DNA from: Flavobacterium limnophilum
GTDB lineage: Bacteria; Bacteroidota; Bacteroidia; Flavobacteriales; Flavobacteriaceae
NCBI RefSeq assembly: GCF_027111315.2
Contig: NZ_CP114289.2
Coordinates: forward strand, 2,790,001 to 2,854,000
Reading direction: 5' to 3'
DNA length: 64,000 nucleotides
Positions within the stretch are counted from its first letter, which is position 1. Each line of letters begins with the position of its first letter. The position numbers were made by a program, and so were the translations under genes. The notes beneath the pieces were generated by a model. That model searched no databases. It was not told the DNA's origin and saw only the letters and a list, made by a program, of their open reading frames with translations. Shown here one piece after another: positions 1 through 8,321 of this stretch.

Positions 1-1456
1 CTACTGCTGAAAATCGTAGTTTTTCATCTAAAATCTGTGTTTCAAAACCAGCTTCGACTGTGGTATTTTTTTCCGGTGTCAAATCCGTATTTCCATAGGG
101 AGAATACAATTGGTACAAACTTGGCGTCACGAAAGCGGTGCTGTAAGAAGCCAAAACTTTCAACGGAAATGCTTTAAAATCATAAGACGGATTGACGTTA
201 TAAACCAATTGGTTTCCGTATTCGCTGTGAATGTTCAATCGAGCTCCCGCATTTAAATTCAACCCAAAATCCGAAGTAAAGACTCCCGTAACATAAGGAT
301 CAATCATGTTGAATTTGGCATTTTCTTTCACAACACCTCCATAAGGCGTTTCACTGTTCATGTCGTGAAACTGATATTGGGCACCAGTCACAAGAAATAA
401 AGACTTGGAAAACTCATATTTATTGTAGCCATCCACATTTACGCTTCTGGAATCGTATTGTGACAAACCAACCGTTCCAGAATAACTATCCAATTCGTTG
501 TAAGTGCGCCCAATTTTGTTAAAACTCGAATTCAGGATGAATTCCCCTTTATCATATTTGTATTTTGGCATAAACCCAAAACGGGATTGTTCTGTTTTTG
601 AATGATTCTGGCTCACGTCATTGGTTCCCGTATTGTCAAAACCGCCGTCATAATCATTATTGATTTTGTCGAAATTTCCAAAGAAATCCAAGGTCAATTT
701 ATCACAAACTTTATAACCCAACTTGGCCAAATAATTGATTCTCGAAAAACGGTCAACTTCATAGGCAACATTTTCGTTTGGCGGCGCAATTTGTGACATT
801 CCCGTGGTTTCCGTACTGTTCAAAGAGGCAAAATAATTGACCTTGTCCACGTTCCCATTCACCGAAAATCCTTGATTGTAATCCTGGGGACTTGTCTTGG
901 AAGTAAATGCCGTATTGTACGTTCCAGCATTCAAATATACATTTCCTTGAATGGCTTTCTTGCCTGATTTTTTCAAACTGATATTGATTACCCCTGTGGC
1001 AGCACCGGTTCCGTACAAAGTACTCGAAGCCCCTTTCATGATTTCGATGCTTTCCACCTGTTCGGCAGGAAGCAAACGCAAATCATATTCAAGACTGATT
1101 CCCGAGGCATCGGTAACCGGAATCCCGTCAATTAAAATAAGTACTTGACTGCTTTTTCCCCCACGAATGTAGTAGCCCAAATTTTTTCCGGCAACACTTT
1201 GGCTTCCGTTAATTTCAACACCTGCAACCGAATTAAGAATGGTAGCCACACTCTGCCCTTCCTTCATTTTTAAATCTTGGGAAGTAATTTTTGTAATTAC
1301 TTTTCCCGACTTTTCTTTGGGCAAAGCAAATTTGGAATCAGAGATCACCACTTCATCCAGTTGATTTTTAGACACGATGGCGTCTTTTTGCTGCGCAAAA
1401 ACGCAGCTTGTCATTAATGCGAATAACGCACTAACACAAACGATTTTGTTGTTCAT
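1..1456 (-). CDS. btuB: TonB-dependent outer-membrane receptor, probable cobalamin transporter (3' end outside window)
   Basis: Reading the minus strand from the ATG at 1456 gives a signal peptide (MNNKIVCVSALFALMTSCVF, then AQ), a TonB-box-like stretch LDEVVISD, and a plug domain (VATILNSVAGVEI, YYIRGGKSSQVLILIDGIPV, IEIMKGASSTLYGTGAATGV). Alternating beta-strand sequence typical of a 22-stranded barrel follows. About 485 residues are visible. The reading frame runs off the left edge, so the C-terminal barrel strands are missing. The cobalamin riboswitch directly upstream and the divergent BtuF/BtuC/BtuD homologues point to B12 or another corrinoid as substrate. Import would be powered by TonB-ExbBD across the outer membrane. 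Receptor identity is from motifs; substrate is inferred from context. Confidence 0.92.
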   Translation of the reverse strand, partial: MNNKIVCVSALFALMTSCVFAQQKDAIVSKNQLDEVVISDSKFALPKEKSGKVITKITSQDLKMKEGQSVATILNSVAGVEINGSQSVAGKNLGYYIRGGKSSQVLILIDGIPVTDASGISLEYDLRLLPAEQVESIEIMKGASSTLYGTGAATGVINISLKKSGKKAIQGNVYLNAGTYNTAFTSKTSPQDYNQGFSVNGNVDKVNYFASLNSTETTGMSQIAPPNENVAYEVDRFSRINYLAKLGYKVCDKLTLDFFGNFDKINNDYDGGFDNTGTNDVSQNHSKTEQSRFGFMPKYKYDKGEFILNSSFNKIGRTYNELDSYSGTVGLSQYDSRSVNVDGYNKYEFSKSLFLVTGAQYQFHDMNSETPYGGVVKENAKFNMIDPYVTGVFTSDFGLNLNAGARLNIHSEYGNQLVYNVNPSYDFKAFPLKVLASYSTAFVTPSLYQLYSPYGNTDLTPEKNTTVEAGFETQILDEKLRFSAV

Positions 1457-1544
1457 TTAATAAACATTTTTAATGATAAAAATGGGAGAAAAGCATAGAA
1501 TGACCCATACCCAAACCTTTTTTCCCGAAAGTTTGATACTCGAT

Positions 1545-1862
1545 GTACTAGGCAGGTCTCCTGGCTTGCGTCTTGTTGTTGACCTTCCCATTTGAAGTTA
1601 GAAGTCAAAAGTTAGAGGTCAGAAGTATTTAACTTCCAACTCCCCTCTTCCTACTTCCCACTTCCAAACAGTGGTTTTGTAGATAACAACAAGCTTGATA
1701 GCTTACAGTTGCGGGTACAGCTTAAGATTTAGAATTTAAGATTGCAGATTCAAGATTGCAGATTTTTAAAAAACCTGAAACCAAAAAAACCTGAAACCAA
1801 AAAAACTTCACTCAATTCCCTTTTAATGCGGTTTTAAAATTTAAAACAGCAACCTCAATACG
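1545..1862 (-). promoter_or_regulatory. Cobalamin riboswitch upstream of btuB, with expanded loops
   Basis: On the minus strand the conserved B12 box GCCAGGAGACCTGCC lies at about 1550-1564. The core CCCGCAACTGTAAGC is near 1702-1716 and the upstream conserved block AAAAGGGAATTGAGTG is near 1809-1824. Order and spacing fit the adenosylcobalamin riboswitch family, which represses its gene when the cofactor is abundant. About 90 nt lie between the GGGAAT block and the CCCGCAACTG core, and about 135 nt between the core and the B12 box. Both are much longer than usual. The first holds a tandem CCTGAAACCAAAAAAA-type repeat, the second a purine/pyrimidine arm pair. It sits about 90 nt before the btuB ATG. 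Confidence 0.9.
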
Positions 1863-1902
1863 GCGGCAAAGGTAGTTCTAACATTCGAATAAAAAAATAA
1901 AA

Positions 1903-1934
1903 TTGATTTTTAAAAAGGAATACCTATACCTTTG
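1903..1934 (+). promoter_or_regulatory. Bacteroidota-type promoter of btuF-like gene
   Basis: TTG at 1903-1905 is followed after 21 nt by TACCTTTG at 1927-1934. This matches the Bacteroidota consensus TTG-N17-23-TAnnTTTG and lies 23 nt before the ATG of the substrate-binding protein gene. No riboswitch is visible on this strand, so the plus-strand transport genes do not obviously share the B12 control of btuB. Confidence 0.6.
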
Positions 1935-1957
1935 CACTTCTTTCAAAAGTGTTTTTT

Positions 1958-3100
1958 ATGAAATTTATTTCCTTACGAATCATCCTGTTTTTATCACTGA
2001 TTTCCTTTGTTGGATGCAAACAAAACACTACTGTTTTCAACGACACAATTGCCTCTTCAAAAAATGAAATCCAATATGCCAAAGGATTGGAAATCTACAA
2101 ACACCAAGGCTTTTCCATCCTGAAAATCACCAATCCTTGGCCGGAAGCCAAAGAAAATTTCACTTATATCCTGCAAGAAAAAAACGGAATAATTCCCGAC
2201 AGTTTGAAGCAATTCACCATCATTCCAGTTCCAATTCAATCGATTGTCGTGACCTCAACCACTCATATTCCAGCCTTGGAGTTATTGGGAGTCGAAAATA
2301 CTTTGGCAGGTTTTCCGAGCACCGATTACATTTCTTCCGAAAAAACCAGAAAGCGTATCGACGCTGGAAAAGTTCGAGAAGTAGGAGTCAATGAAAGCCT
2401 GAACACCGAAGTTTTAATCGACATAAATCCCGATTTGATTGTGAGTTTTGGCTTGAACAACAGCAATCCTACTTTGGATAATCTTCAAAAAAGCGGCTTG
2501 AAAGTAATGCTCAACGGCGATTGGACAGAGCAATCTCCTTTGGGAAAAGCGGAATGGATTAAGTTTTTTGGCGCATTGTACGGATTGGATTCCAAGGCAA
2601 ATTCCATTTTTTCGAAGATTGAAAAAGAATACAATTCGACTTTGGAATTAGTCAAAAAAGCGACAACAAAACCGACTGTTTTAAGTGGCGCAATGTATCA
2701 AGAACAATGGTACGTTCCGCAAGGCGAAAGCTGGGCAGCCTTGTTTTTGAAAGATGCGCAATCACAATATTTATGGGCAAACACAAAGGGAACAGGCAGT
2801 TTGGCAGTGCCATTTGAAACCATATTGGAAAAAGCACAAAATGCCGATTTCTGGATTGCTCCCGGAGATTTTTCAAGCCTGAAACAAATGAGCGACAGCA
2901 ATCCGCATTACAACCAATTTGCTTCGTTTAAAAATAAAAAAGTATATTCGTACAGCCTAAACAAGGGAGCAAAAGGGGGAATTGTCTATTTCGAATTGGC
3001 CTCTTCTCGCCCCGACTGGGTTTTGAAAGATTTGATCAAGATTTTTCATCCCGAATTAGTGCCGAATCATAAATTATTTTTCTTCCAAAAATTAGAATAA
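1958..3100 (+). CDS. btuF: Periplasmic substrate-binding lipoprotein of cobalamin ABC importer (BtuF-like)
   Basis: A 380-residue protein starting at ATG 1958; a GTG at 1949 is possible but sits closer to the promoter. The N-terminus MKFISLRIILFLSLISFVGC looks like a lipoprotein signal, with Cys20 as the lipidated residue. The mature part matches the periplasmic-binding (PF01497, class III) fold: VVTSTTHIPALELLGVENTL, then NTEVLIDINPDLIVSFG. These are typical of BtuF and FhuD-like proteins that hand corrinoid or iron chelate to an inner-membrane permease. Its position, divergent from a riboswitch-controlled TonB receptor and upstream of BtuC and BtuD homologues, makes cobalamin the likely ligand. 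Substrate is inferred; iron-chelate binding cannot be excluded from sequence alone. Confidence 0.85.
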   Translation: MKFISLRIILFLSLISFVGCKQNTTVFNDTIASSKNEIQYAKGLEIYKHQGFSILKITNPWPEAKENFTYILQEKNGIIPDSLKQFTIIPVPIQSIVVTSTTHIPALELLGVENTLAGFPSTDYISSEKTRKRIDAGKVREVGVNESLNTEVLIDINPDLIVSFGLNNSNPTLDNLQKSGLKVMLNGDWTEQSPLGKAEWIKFFGALYGLDSKANSIFSKIEKEYNSTLELVKKATTKPTVLSGAMYQEQWYVPQGESWAALFLKDAQSQYLWANTKGTGSLAVPFETILEKAQNADFWIAPGDFSSLKQMSDSNPHYNQFASFKNKKVYSYSLNKGAKGGIVYFELASSRPDWVLKDLIKIFHPELVPNHKLFFFQKLE

Positions 3101-3140
3101 TGTTAAATGATAATTAAAAAAAACAGAGAATTCACCTCCT

Positions 3141-3186
3141 CTCTTCGAGTGATTCCGCTTTTGGGCGGGATTGTATCGAGAAGCTA
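3141..3186 (+). repeat. Partial copy of the nested palindromic element found at 29881, 32365 and 45114
   Basis: The stretch carries TTCGAGTG (3144-3151) and TGTATCGAGAAG (3172-3183), the outer- and inner-stem words of the full 139-bp elements, with a short local hairpin CCGCTTTTGGGCGG between them. The middle arms are missing, so it is either a decayed remnant or a related short form. It lies between btuF and the SDR gene. Confidence 0.45.
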
Positions 3187-3219
3187 ATCCCCTCAAAGTG
3201 ATAAACTAATTTTAAAAAA

Positions 3220-3894
3220 ATGAACAAAACAATTTTAATAACAGGAGCAAGTAAAGGAATAGGTTTCGCTTTGTCACAACAATTTCTAAATAATGGTTAT
3301 TCTGTAATTGGAACAAGTCGGACGGGGGAAATAGACAACTTATCACATCCTAATTTTACAGTTTTGGAACTTGACTTATCAAAAGAAGTGACAATAATCA
3401 ATTTCAACAAACTAATTGAAAACGGAAATATTAAAATTGATTATTTAATTAACAATGCAGCAATTGGTCCCGATTTAGACACTTTAAATCCTGAGATAGA
3501 AAGTTTCAAACAGACTTTTGATGTAAACGTAACTGGAACAGTATTTTTTACTGAATTAGTTTATAAACACATTAAATTGGGTGGAAAAATAATAAACATC
3601 TCCTCAAAAATGGGATCAATAGAATTATGTGAACGGGTTGATTCTGTTGCATACAGCATGTCCAAAACTGCTCTTAATATGTATTCAAAAATCCTAACGA
3701 ACAGACTATTAGACAAACAAACAGTGGCAACTATTCACCCCGGTTGGGTTCGAACAACTATAGCCAAAGACAATATTGTGAATGGAAAACTTTCACCAGA
3801 CGAATCTGCAATTAAAATATTTAATTTTGTGACAACTGACTTTGAAACAGGAATATTTTGGGATATAGAAGCAGAAAGAAAAACAGAATGGTAA
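3220..3894 (+). CDS. Short-chain dehydrogenase/reductase (SDR), function unknown
   Basis: A 224-residue classical SDR. The N-terminal NAD(P)-binding glycine motif GASKGIG is at about residues 8-14, NNAAIG near residue 84, a serine block IINISSKMG, and the catalytic YSMSK (Tyr-x-x-x-Lys). The C-terminus reads HPGWVRTTIA, as in csgA-like SDRs. It lies between the binding-protein and permease genes of the B12 importer, which has no obvious need for such an enzyme. The DNA is more A+T rich than its neighbours, and a palindromic repeat fragment lies just upstream. These points suggest an insertion into the transport cluster. The substrate cannot be deduced. Confidence 0.88.
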   Translation: MNKTILITGASKGIGFALSQQFLNNGYSVIGTSRTGEIDNLSHPNFTVLELDLSKEVTIINFNKLIENGNIKIDYLINNAAIGPDLDTLNPEIESFKQTFDVNVTGTVFFTELVYKHIKLGGKIINISSKMGSIELCERVDSVAYSMSKTALNMYSKILTNRLLDKQTVATIHPGWVRTTIAKDNIVNGKLSPDESAIKIFNFVTTDFETGIFWDIEAERKTEW

Positions 3895-3939
3895 AATAAT
3901 AACCCCATAAAACCATCTAAAAAACAAACAAATCCAAGC

Positions 3940-4971
3940 TTGCAAAACAAAAACCGAAATATCCTTTTATTCACCATTTTGACATTGTCACTGCTATTGC
4001 TATTGTTGTTGAACATCAGCTTGGGTTCTGTTTCCATCCCCATAAAAGACGTTTTCAACAGCTTGACAGGCGGCAACTCCAGCAAGGAAACTTGGGATTA
4101 CATCATCGTCAATTATAGACTACCCAAAGCCATTGCGGCCATACTCGTGGGGATGGGATTATCCATCAGCGGATTGTTGATGCAAACCTTGTTCCGAAAT
4201 CCATTGGCTGGACCGGACGTTTTGGGATTAAGTTCCGGGGCAAGTTTAGGTGTGGCAATGATTATTTTGGGAGCCGGTTTTTTACCTCCATTCTTGGCTT
4301 CGTTTTTACTTTCTTCTTATGGAATTATTTTGGCTTCAAGTTTGGGCAGTTTCCTGGTTTTATTGGCCGTTTTAGGGGTTTCCCAAAGACTGCGTGACAC
4401 AATGGCCATACTAATTGTAGGATTGATGTTTGGTAGTCTAACAAGTGCCATCGTTGGGACATTAACCTATTTCAGCACCGCCGAACAATTGCAAAAATTC
4501 ACTTTTTGGTCTTTGGGAAACCTTGGTAATTTGTCTTGGCCATCGATTTTCATTTTATCCGTTTGTATCTTCATCGGATTGCTTTTAAGTCTTGTCAGTA
4601 TCAAACCCTTGAATGCTTTATTGCTTGGCGAAAACTACGCCCGAAGCTTGGGAATGAACTACAAAAGAACGCGATTGATTATAATCTTTGCCACCAGTAT
4701 TTTGACGGGAAGCATCACCGCTTTTGCCGGCCCAATTGCCTTTATAGGACTGGCCGTGCCACATATTGCCAAATTGGTTTTCCAAACCAGTAATCACACT
4801 ATTTTATTTTGGAGCACCTTGCTTTTGGGAGCCATTATTATGCTCGTTTGCGACAGCATTTCGCAAATTCCGGGAAGCGACTTGACCTTGCCCATTAATG
4901 CCGTCACATCCATTTTTGGCGCGCCAATCGTGATTTGGTTGTTGATTCGAAAACGTAAAATGATGAACTAA
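3940..4971 (+). CDS. btuC: Cobalamin ABC importer permease (BtuC/FecCD family)
   Basis: A 343-residue, very hydrophobic protein with about ten predicted membrane segments, of usual length for BtuC/FecD permeases. Family motifs include LPKAIAAILVGMGLSISGLLMQTLFRNPLA (read in two parts), GPDVLGLSSGASLGVA and GPIAFIGLAVPHIAKL, the last being the coupling-helix region that contacts the ATPase. The start used is TTG at 3940, giving MQNKNRNILLF; no in-frame ATG lies near enough to leave the first membrane helix intact. It would form a homodimer in the inner membrane with the ATPase encoded at 5666. The GxxExxY cassette at 4976-5647 separates the two genes. Confidence 0.9.
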   Translation: MQNKNRNILLFTILTLSLLLLLLLNISLGSVSIPIKDVFNSLTGGNSSKETWDYIIVNYRLPKAIAAILVGMGLSISGLLMQTLFRNPLAGPDVLGLSSGASLGVAMIILGAGFLPPFLASFLLSSYGIILASSLGSFLVLLAVLGVSQRLRDTMAILIVGLMFGSLTSAIVGTLTYFSTAEQLQKFTFWSLGNLGNLSWPSIFILSVCIFIGLLLSLVSIKPLNALLLGENYARSLGMNYKRTRLIIIFATSILTGSITAFAGPIAFIGLAVPHIAKLVFQTSNHTILFWSTLLLGAIIMLVCDSISQIPGSDLTLPINAVTSIFGAPIVIWLLIRKRKMMN

Positions 4972-4975
4972 TTTT

Positions 4976-5647
4976 TTTAAACGCATAGAAACATAGTTTT
5001 TATTAATTTTATCAAGACGTTTCACTAAATTATAGCTAATCATAGCTATGCTAACCCAAGACTCAAGCGATAGCGAACAGGCGAATCAATTGGGCTATGT
5101 AACTCTTTTTTCTATGATTCTTTGCGTTTAATATTTTAAAAAATAACACTGCTATGATAACACAAAAATATTTAGATGATTTAACTTACGAAGTCATTGG
5201 TTCCGCCATTGAAGTACATAAAATAATGGGAAGAGGCTTACTCGAAAGCGTTTACCATCAATGTATAAAAGAAGAATTAGCTCTTAGAAAAATTAACTTT
5301 TCTACAGAGATGAAAGTTCCTCTAATTTATAAAACCAAAGAACTCAAAGTAGATTTTAAATGTGATTTATTTATTGAAAATTGTTTAGTTGTAGAATTAA
5401 AATCCGTAATACAACCAAATCCTATATTTGAAGCTCAACTTCTTACCTATATGAAACTTTTAAAAGCCCCAAAAGGCATCTTAATTAATTTCAATTGTTT
5501 CAATATTTTTAAAGATGGTCAAAAAACTTTCGTAAACGAATATTTTAAAAATTTACCCGAAAAATAAACTATCCCTCTATGTTTGAAACGTGTTTCAACT
5601 ATAAACTCTTTATAGATTCCAAAAGACTATGTTTCTATGCGTTTAAA
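4976..5647 (+). mobile_element. Candidate GxxExxY cassette bounded by 21-bp inverted repeats
   Basis: A perfect 21-bp inverted repeat bounds this 672-bp segment. The left copy at 4976-4996 begins TTTAAACGCATAG, and the right copy at 5627-5647 is its exact reverse complement, ending CTATGCGTTTAAA. Inside are one gene (5154-5567) and A+T-rich flanks. It sits five bases after the btuC stop and just before btuD, so it splits a transport gene pair. No transposase is present. It may be a non-autonomous mobile unit, or the repeats may act only as a transcript hairpin. Confidence 0.5.
5154..5567 (+). CDS. GxxExxY family protein (PD-(D/E)xK-like)
   Basis: A 137-residue protein with the family signature at residues 28-34 (G28, E31, Y34, in GRGLLESVYHQC). 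A core resembling the PD-(D/E)xK nuclease fold follows: KVDFKCDLFIENCLVVELKS, where the Asp and the ELK carry the presumed metal-binding residues. The C-terminal block KAPKGILINFN is also typical. Such proteins are abundant in Bacteroidota and often occur as isolated genes between unrelated operons. Their biological role is not established. Here the gene is enclosed by 21-bp inverted repeats within the B12 transport genes. Family assignment is firm; nuclease activity is inference. Confidence 0.9.
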   Translation: MITQKYLDDLTYEVIGSAIEVHKIMGRGLLESVYHQCIKEELALRKINFSTEMKVPLIYKTKELKVDFKCDLFIENCLVVELKSVIQPNPIFEAQLLTYMKLLKAPKGILINFNCFNIFKDGQKTFVNEYFKNLPEK

Positions 5648-5665
5648 AACATTAACTTGTAAATT

Positions 5666-6451
5666 ATGAGTAATAAAAACATCCTTTCGATTTCAAATTT
5701 AAGCGTTGGTTACAAGACCAAAAGCTCAACAATACTCATTGCCGAAAATTTAAACTTGAATTTAAAGGAAGCAAAGTTAATCGCTTTAATTGGCGCCAAC
5801 GGTATTGGAAAATCAACACTTTTAAGAACCATTACTGGAATCCAAAAACCGCTTTCAGGCACCGTTTTGCTGAATGAAAAGAATATTCATGAATTGGATT
5901 CATTGACTTTGGCGCAAAACCTGAGTGTTGTTCTTACCGAGAAATTACCGCCAAGTAACTTGACCGTATGGGAACTCATCGCTTTGGGAAGACAACCTTA
6001 CACGAATTGGATTGGAACCCTAACCGACAAGGATATTGCAAAAATCAACGAAGCCATCGCACTCACTCAAATCGAACATTTAGTATCCAAAAGACATTAC
6101 GAAATCAGCGATGGACAATTGCAAATCGTCTTGATTGCAAGAGCTTTGGCTCAAGACACGCCCTTGATTATTTTGGACGAACCCACCACCCACTTGGATT
6201 TGTTGCACAAAGTGGTGCTCTTTAAACTCTTGAAAAAACTCACCCAAGAAACGGAAAAGTGCATTCTTTTTTCGACTCACGACATCGACATGGCAATACA
6301 ATTGAGCGACGAAATGATTATCATGACTCCCGAAAACACGGTGCAAGACCAGCCTTGCAATTTGATTCTAAAAGGAAGTTTCAATACTTTATTCAAGGAT
6401 GAACACATTGTTTTTGACAGTGAAAAAGGGAAGTTTGTGATTTCTTCTTAA
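5666..6451 (+). CDS. btuD: Cobalamin ABC importer ATP-binding protein (BtuD-like)
   Basis: A 261-residue ABC ATPase. Walker A is GANGIGKST at residues 43-51, and Walker B LIILDEP leads into the D-loop HLDL. The switch histidine lies in FSTHDID. The signature motif reads ISDGQLQ where most family members have LSGGQ, so its second position departs from consensus. Length and order fit BtuD/FecE. It would energise the BtuC-like permease encoded at 3940, although an inserted cassette separates the two genes. The cassette might weaken co-transcription, but no terminator with a T-run is obvious between them. Confidence 0.88.
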   Translation: MSNKNILSISNLSVGYKTKSSTILIAENLNLNLKEAKLIALIGANGIGKSTLLRTITGIQKPLSGTVLLNEKNIHELDSLTLAQNLSVVLTEKLPPSNLTVWELIALGRQPYTNWIGTLTDKDIAKINEAIALTQIEHLVSKRHYEISDGQLQIVLIARALAQDTPLIILDEPTTHLDLLHKVVLFKLLKKLTQETEKCILFSTHDIDMAIQLSDEMIIMTPENTVQDQPCNLILKGSFNTLFKDEHIVFDSEKGKFVISS

Positions 6452-6522
6452 CCACGAAGACACAAAGAAGGCACAAAGTTCACAAAGTTTAAAAAGATAG
6501 CGGTTTATAATTCGTTTGGACT

Positions 6523-7029
6523 CTAATCTTCTAAAAACCAATAAGTATCTTTTTCAAAATCAATTTCACCATCAACCTTAATATCTTTAAGATGTTTTTC
6601 AAAAATGCCAAACTTTTTTTGATAAATTTCATAAGAACAACATGCTCCTAAAAATCCTTGAAACTTATGATAAACAAGTATATCTCCTTTTTCAAAAGCT
6701 TTTTCTTTAGGAAAGATTGGAAACAATAAAACTGAACCTAAAATTCCAACTAAAAAAACTCCTCCAAAAATATATCCCAAAAAAGCAATAACAGGTGTAA
6801 AAAAATAATAAGAAAAATAAATTGCCTTTTTTTTAAATGGTTTTAAACTCCAAAAGAAAAGAATAAAACCAGTTATATAAAGTATAATTTTAAAACCAAA
6901 AACTATTGGTTCACTAAACCCATATCCAGTTAATTTTCCAACAATAGAATATCCAATTAAAAAAATTAAAAGATAAAAATGGAACTTATAAAAATTGTTT
7001 TTCATAAAATCTATTTGAGTGAAGTCCAT
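6523..7029 (-). CDS. Hypothetical membrane protein
   Basis: A 168-residue protein, not recognised. Three or four hydrophobic segments lie in the first 110 residues (LLIFLIGYSIVGKL, IILYITGFILFFWSL, YFFTPVIAFLGYIFGGVFLVGILGSVLLF, the last read in parts). A soluble acidic C-terminal tail contains a Cys-Cys pair in LGACCSYEIY. A second ATG at 7005 (MKNNFYK) could be the true start. The gene lies 21 bp downstream of trmL on the same strand, so it may be co-transcribed. The A+T content is higher than in trmL. Confidence 0.6.
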   Translation of the reverse strand: MDFTQIDFMKNNFYKFHFYLLIFLIGYSIVGKLTGYGFSEPIVFGFKIILYITGFILFFWSLKPFKKKAIYFSYYFFTPVIAFLGYIFGGVFLVGILGSVLLFPIFPKEKAFEKGDILVYHKFQGFLGACCSYEIYQKKFGIFEKHLKDIKVDGEIDFEKDTYWFLED

Positions 7030-7050
7030 CTGTCTTAATACTTAATACTC

Positions 7051-7506
7051 CTATCTTAATACTGAAATCTGCCTCTTCGCTTCGCCAACCACAAAAGCAA
7101 CGGAATTGGCAATATTAAAACTTCGGATTAATTTCGACATCGGAATGGTCAAATGATTTTCAAATCGATTCAAAACTTCATCGCTCAAACCAACGCTTTC
7201 TTTGCCGAAAACCAACCAATCGCCATCTTGAAATTCCGCTTCATAAATAGACTTTTCGGCGTGGGAACTCATCAAGAAAACACGGGATTGATCCGGAATT
7301 TCGGCAATCCATTCTTGGATATTTTGATATTCAGTTACATCGAGATGTACCCAATAATCCAATCCGGAGCGTTTCAGGTTTTTATCATTAATGACAAATC
7401 CAAAAGGATGAATCAGGTGCAATCGGCTTTCGGTGCCTACACACAACCGACCAATGTTTCCTGTATTGTTGGGAATTTCGGGTTCTATAAGGACTACGTT
7501 TAACAT
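7051..7506 (-). CDS. trmL: tRNA (cytidine/uridine-2'-O-)-methyltransferase TrmL
   Basis: A 151-residue SPOUT methyltransferase, the usual size for TrmL. It begins MLNVVLIEPEIPNNTGNIGR, a highly conserved N-terminus. It keeps the knot motifs LVFGKESVGL and IPMSKLIRSFNIANSVAFVV, which bind S-adenosylmethionine in the trefoil-knot family. The family adds a 2'-O-methyl group to the wobble nucleotide 34 of tRNA-Leu isoacceptors. The neighbouring RNA-modification gene at 7533 is upstream on the same strand with a 26-bp gap, so the two may form a small operon. Confidence 0.93.
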   Translation of the reverse strand: MLNVVLIEPEIPNNTGNIGRLCVGTESRLHLIHPFGFVINDKNLKRSGLDYWVHLDVTEYQNIQEWIAEIPDQSRVFLMSSHAEKSIYEAEFQDGDWLVFGKESVGLSDEVLNRFENHLTIPMSKLIRSFNIANSVAFVVGEAKRQISVLR

Positions 7507-7532
7507 TTCTTATTGGTTATTTGGTTAACTGT

Positions 7533-8108
7533 TTATTCGGTTATTTGAAAAGCATCAACTTCAACAACTTCTCCTGCTTTTAAATCATTCAAATGCACCT
7601 TTCCTATTCGAACCCGCACCAATCGCAAAGTAGGAAAACCAACAGCAGCCGTCATTTTTCGAACCTGACGAAATTTCCCTTCATTGACCGTGATCGAAAC
7701 CCAGGAAGTGGGGCCGTGGCGTTCGTCCCTTATTTTTTTTCCTCTTGGCCCAAAATCAGGAATTTCGTTGACGATAAAAGATTCGCAAGGTTTGGTGATG
7801 TATTTCGTGCCATTGAAACCAATTTCGACACCATTTTTCATTTGGTCAATGGCCGCCTGCGTCATGATTCCATCGACTTGCACGTAATATTCCTTGTCCA
7901 CTTTTTTACTACGGACAATTTCACTCATTTTCCCGTCGGTGGTCAACAAAAGCAAGCCTTCCGAATCCTCGTCAAGGCGCCCAATGGCCATTGTTCCTGC
8001 CGGAAAATCGTGTAATTCGCCCAAGAGTTTTTTCTTTCGTTTCAATTCATAAATAAATTGACTCAAATAGCCGTAAGGTTTGTGGAGGATAAAATGACGG
8101 TGCGACAT
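7533..8108 (-). CDS. rluE: 23S rRNA pseudouridine synthase, RsuA/RluE family
   Basis: A 191-residue protein with no S4 domain, as in RluE. The catalytic motif GRLDEDSEGLLLLT places the aspartate at about residue 46. Other family blocks are HKPYGYLSQF at the N-terminus, NEGKFRQVRKMTAAVGFPTLRLVRVRIG (read in parts), and LKAGEVVEVD near the end. The family converts a specific uridine to pseudouridine in 23S rRNA. It is the first gene of a minus-strand group with trmL. Family assignment is strong. The exact target position is by homology to RluE only. Confidence 0.88.
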   Translation of the reverse strand: MSHRHFILHKPYGYLSQFIYELKRKKKLLGELHDFPAGTMAIGRLDEDSEGLLLLTTDGKMSEIVRSKKVDKEYYVQVDGIMTQAAIDQMKNGVEIGFNGTKYITKPCESFIVNEIPDFGPRGKKIRDERHGPTSWVSITVNEGKFRQVRKMTAAVGFPTLRLVRVRIGKVHLNDLKAGEVVEVDAFQITE

Positions 8109-8246
8109 TTGGACTTAAATTTCAAAAGACAAAGATAGTTTTGTTTTGGAAGTTAAAAAATAAACATTGTGTCTTGATGCGATTATTTAGATGCACCAAA
8201 TTTCAAATCTTGTGACAATAATTCTCCTTCTTGTGCCATTTTTATA

Positions 8247-8275
8247 TTGGTCATTTAATTTCCTGTCTATTTTTG
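8247..8275 (+). promoter_or_regulatory. Promoter of the tail-collar-domain gene
   Basis: TTG (8247-8249) and TATTTTTG (8268-8275) are separated by 18 nt, matching the Bacteroidota promoter consensus. The ATG at 8322 follows 46 nt after the -7 box. Confidence 0.5.
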
Positions 8276-8321
8276 AGATGAATAAAAAAATAAATCTATC
8301 AACTACTAAAAAACAAAAATT

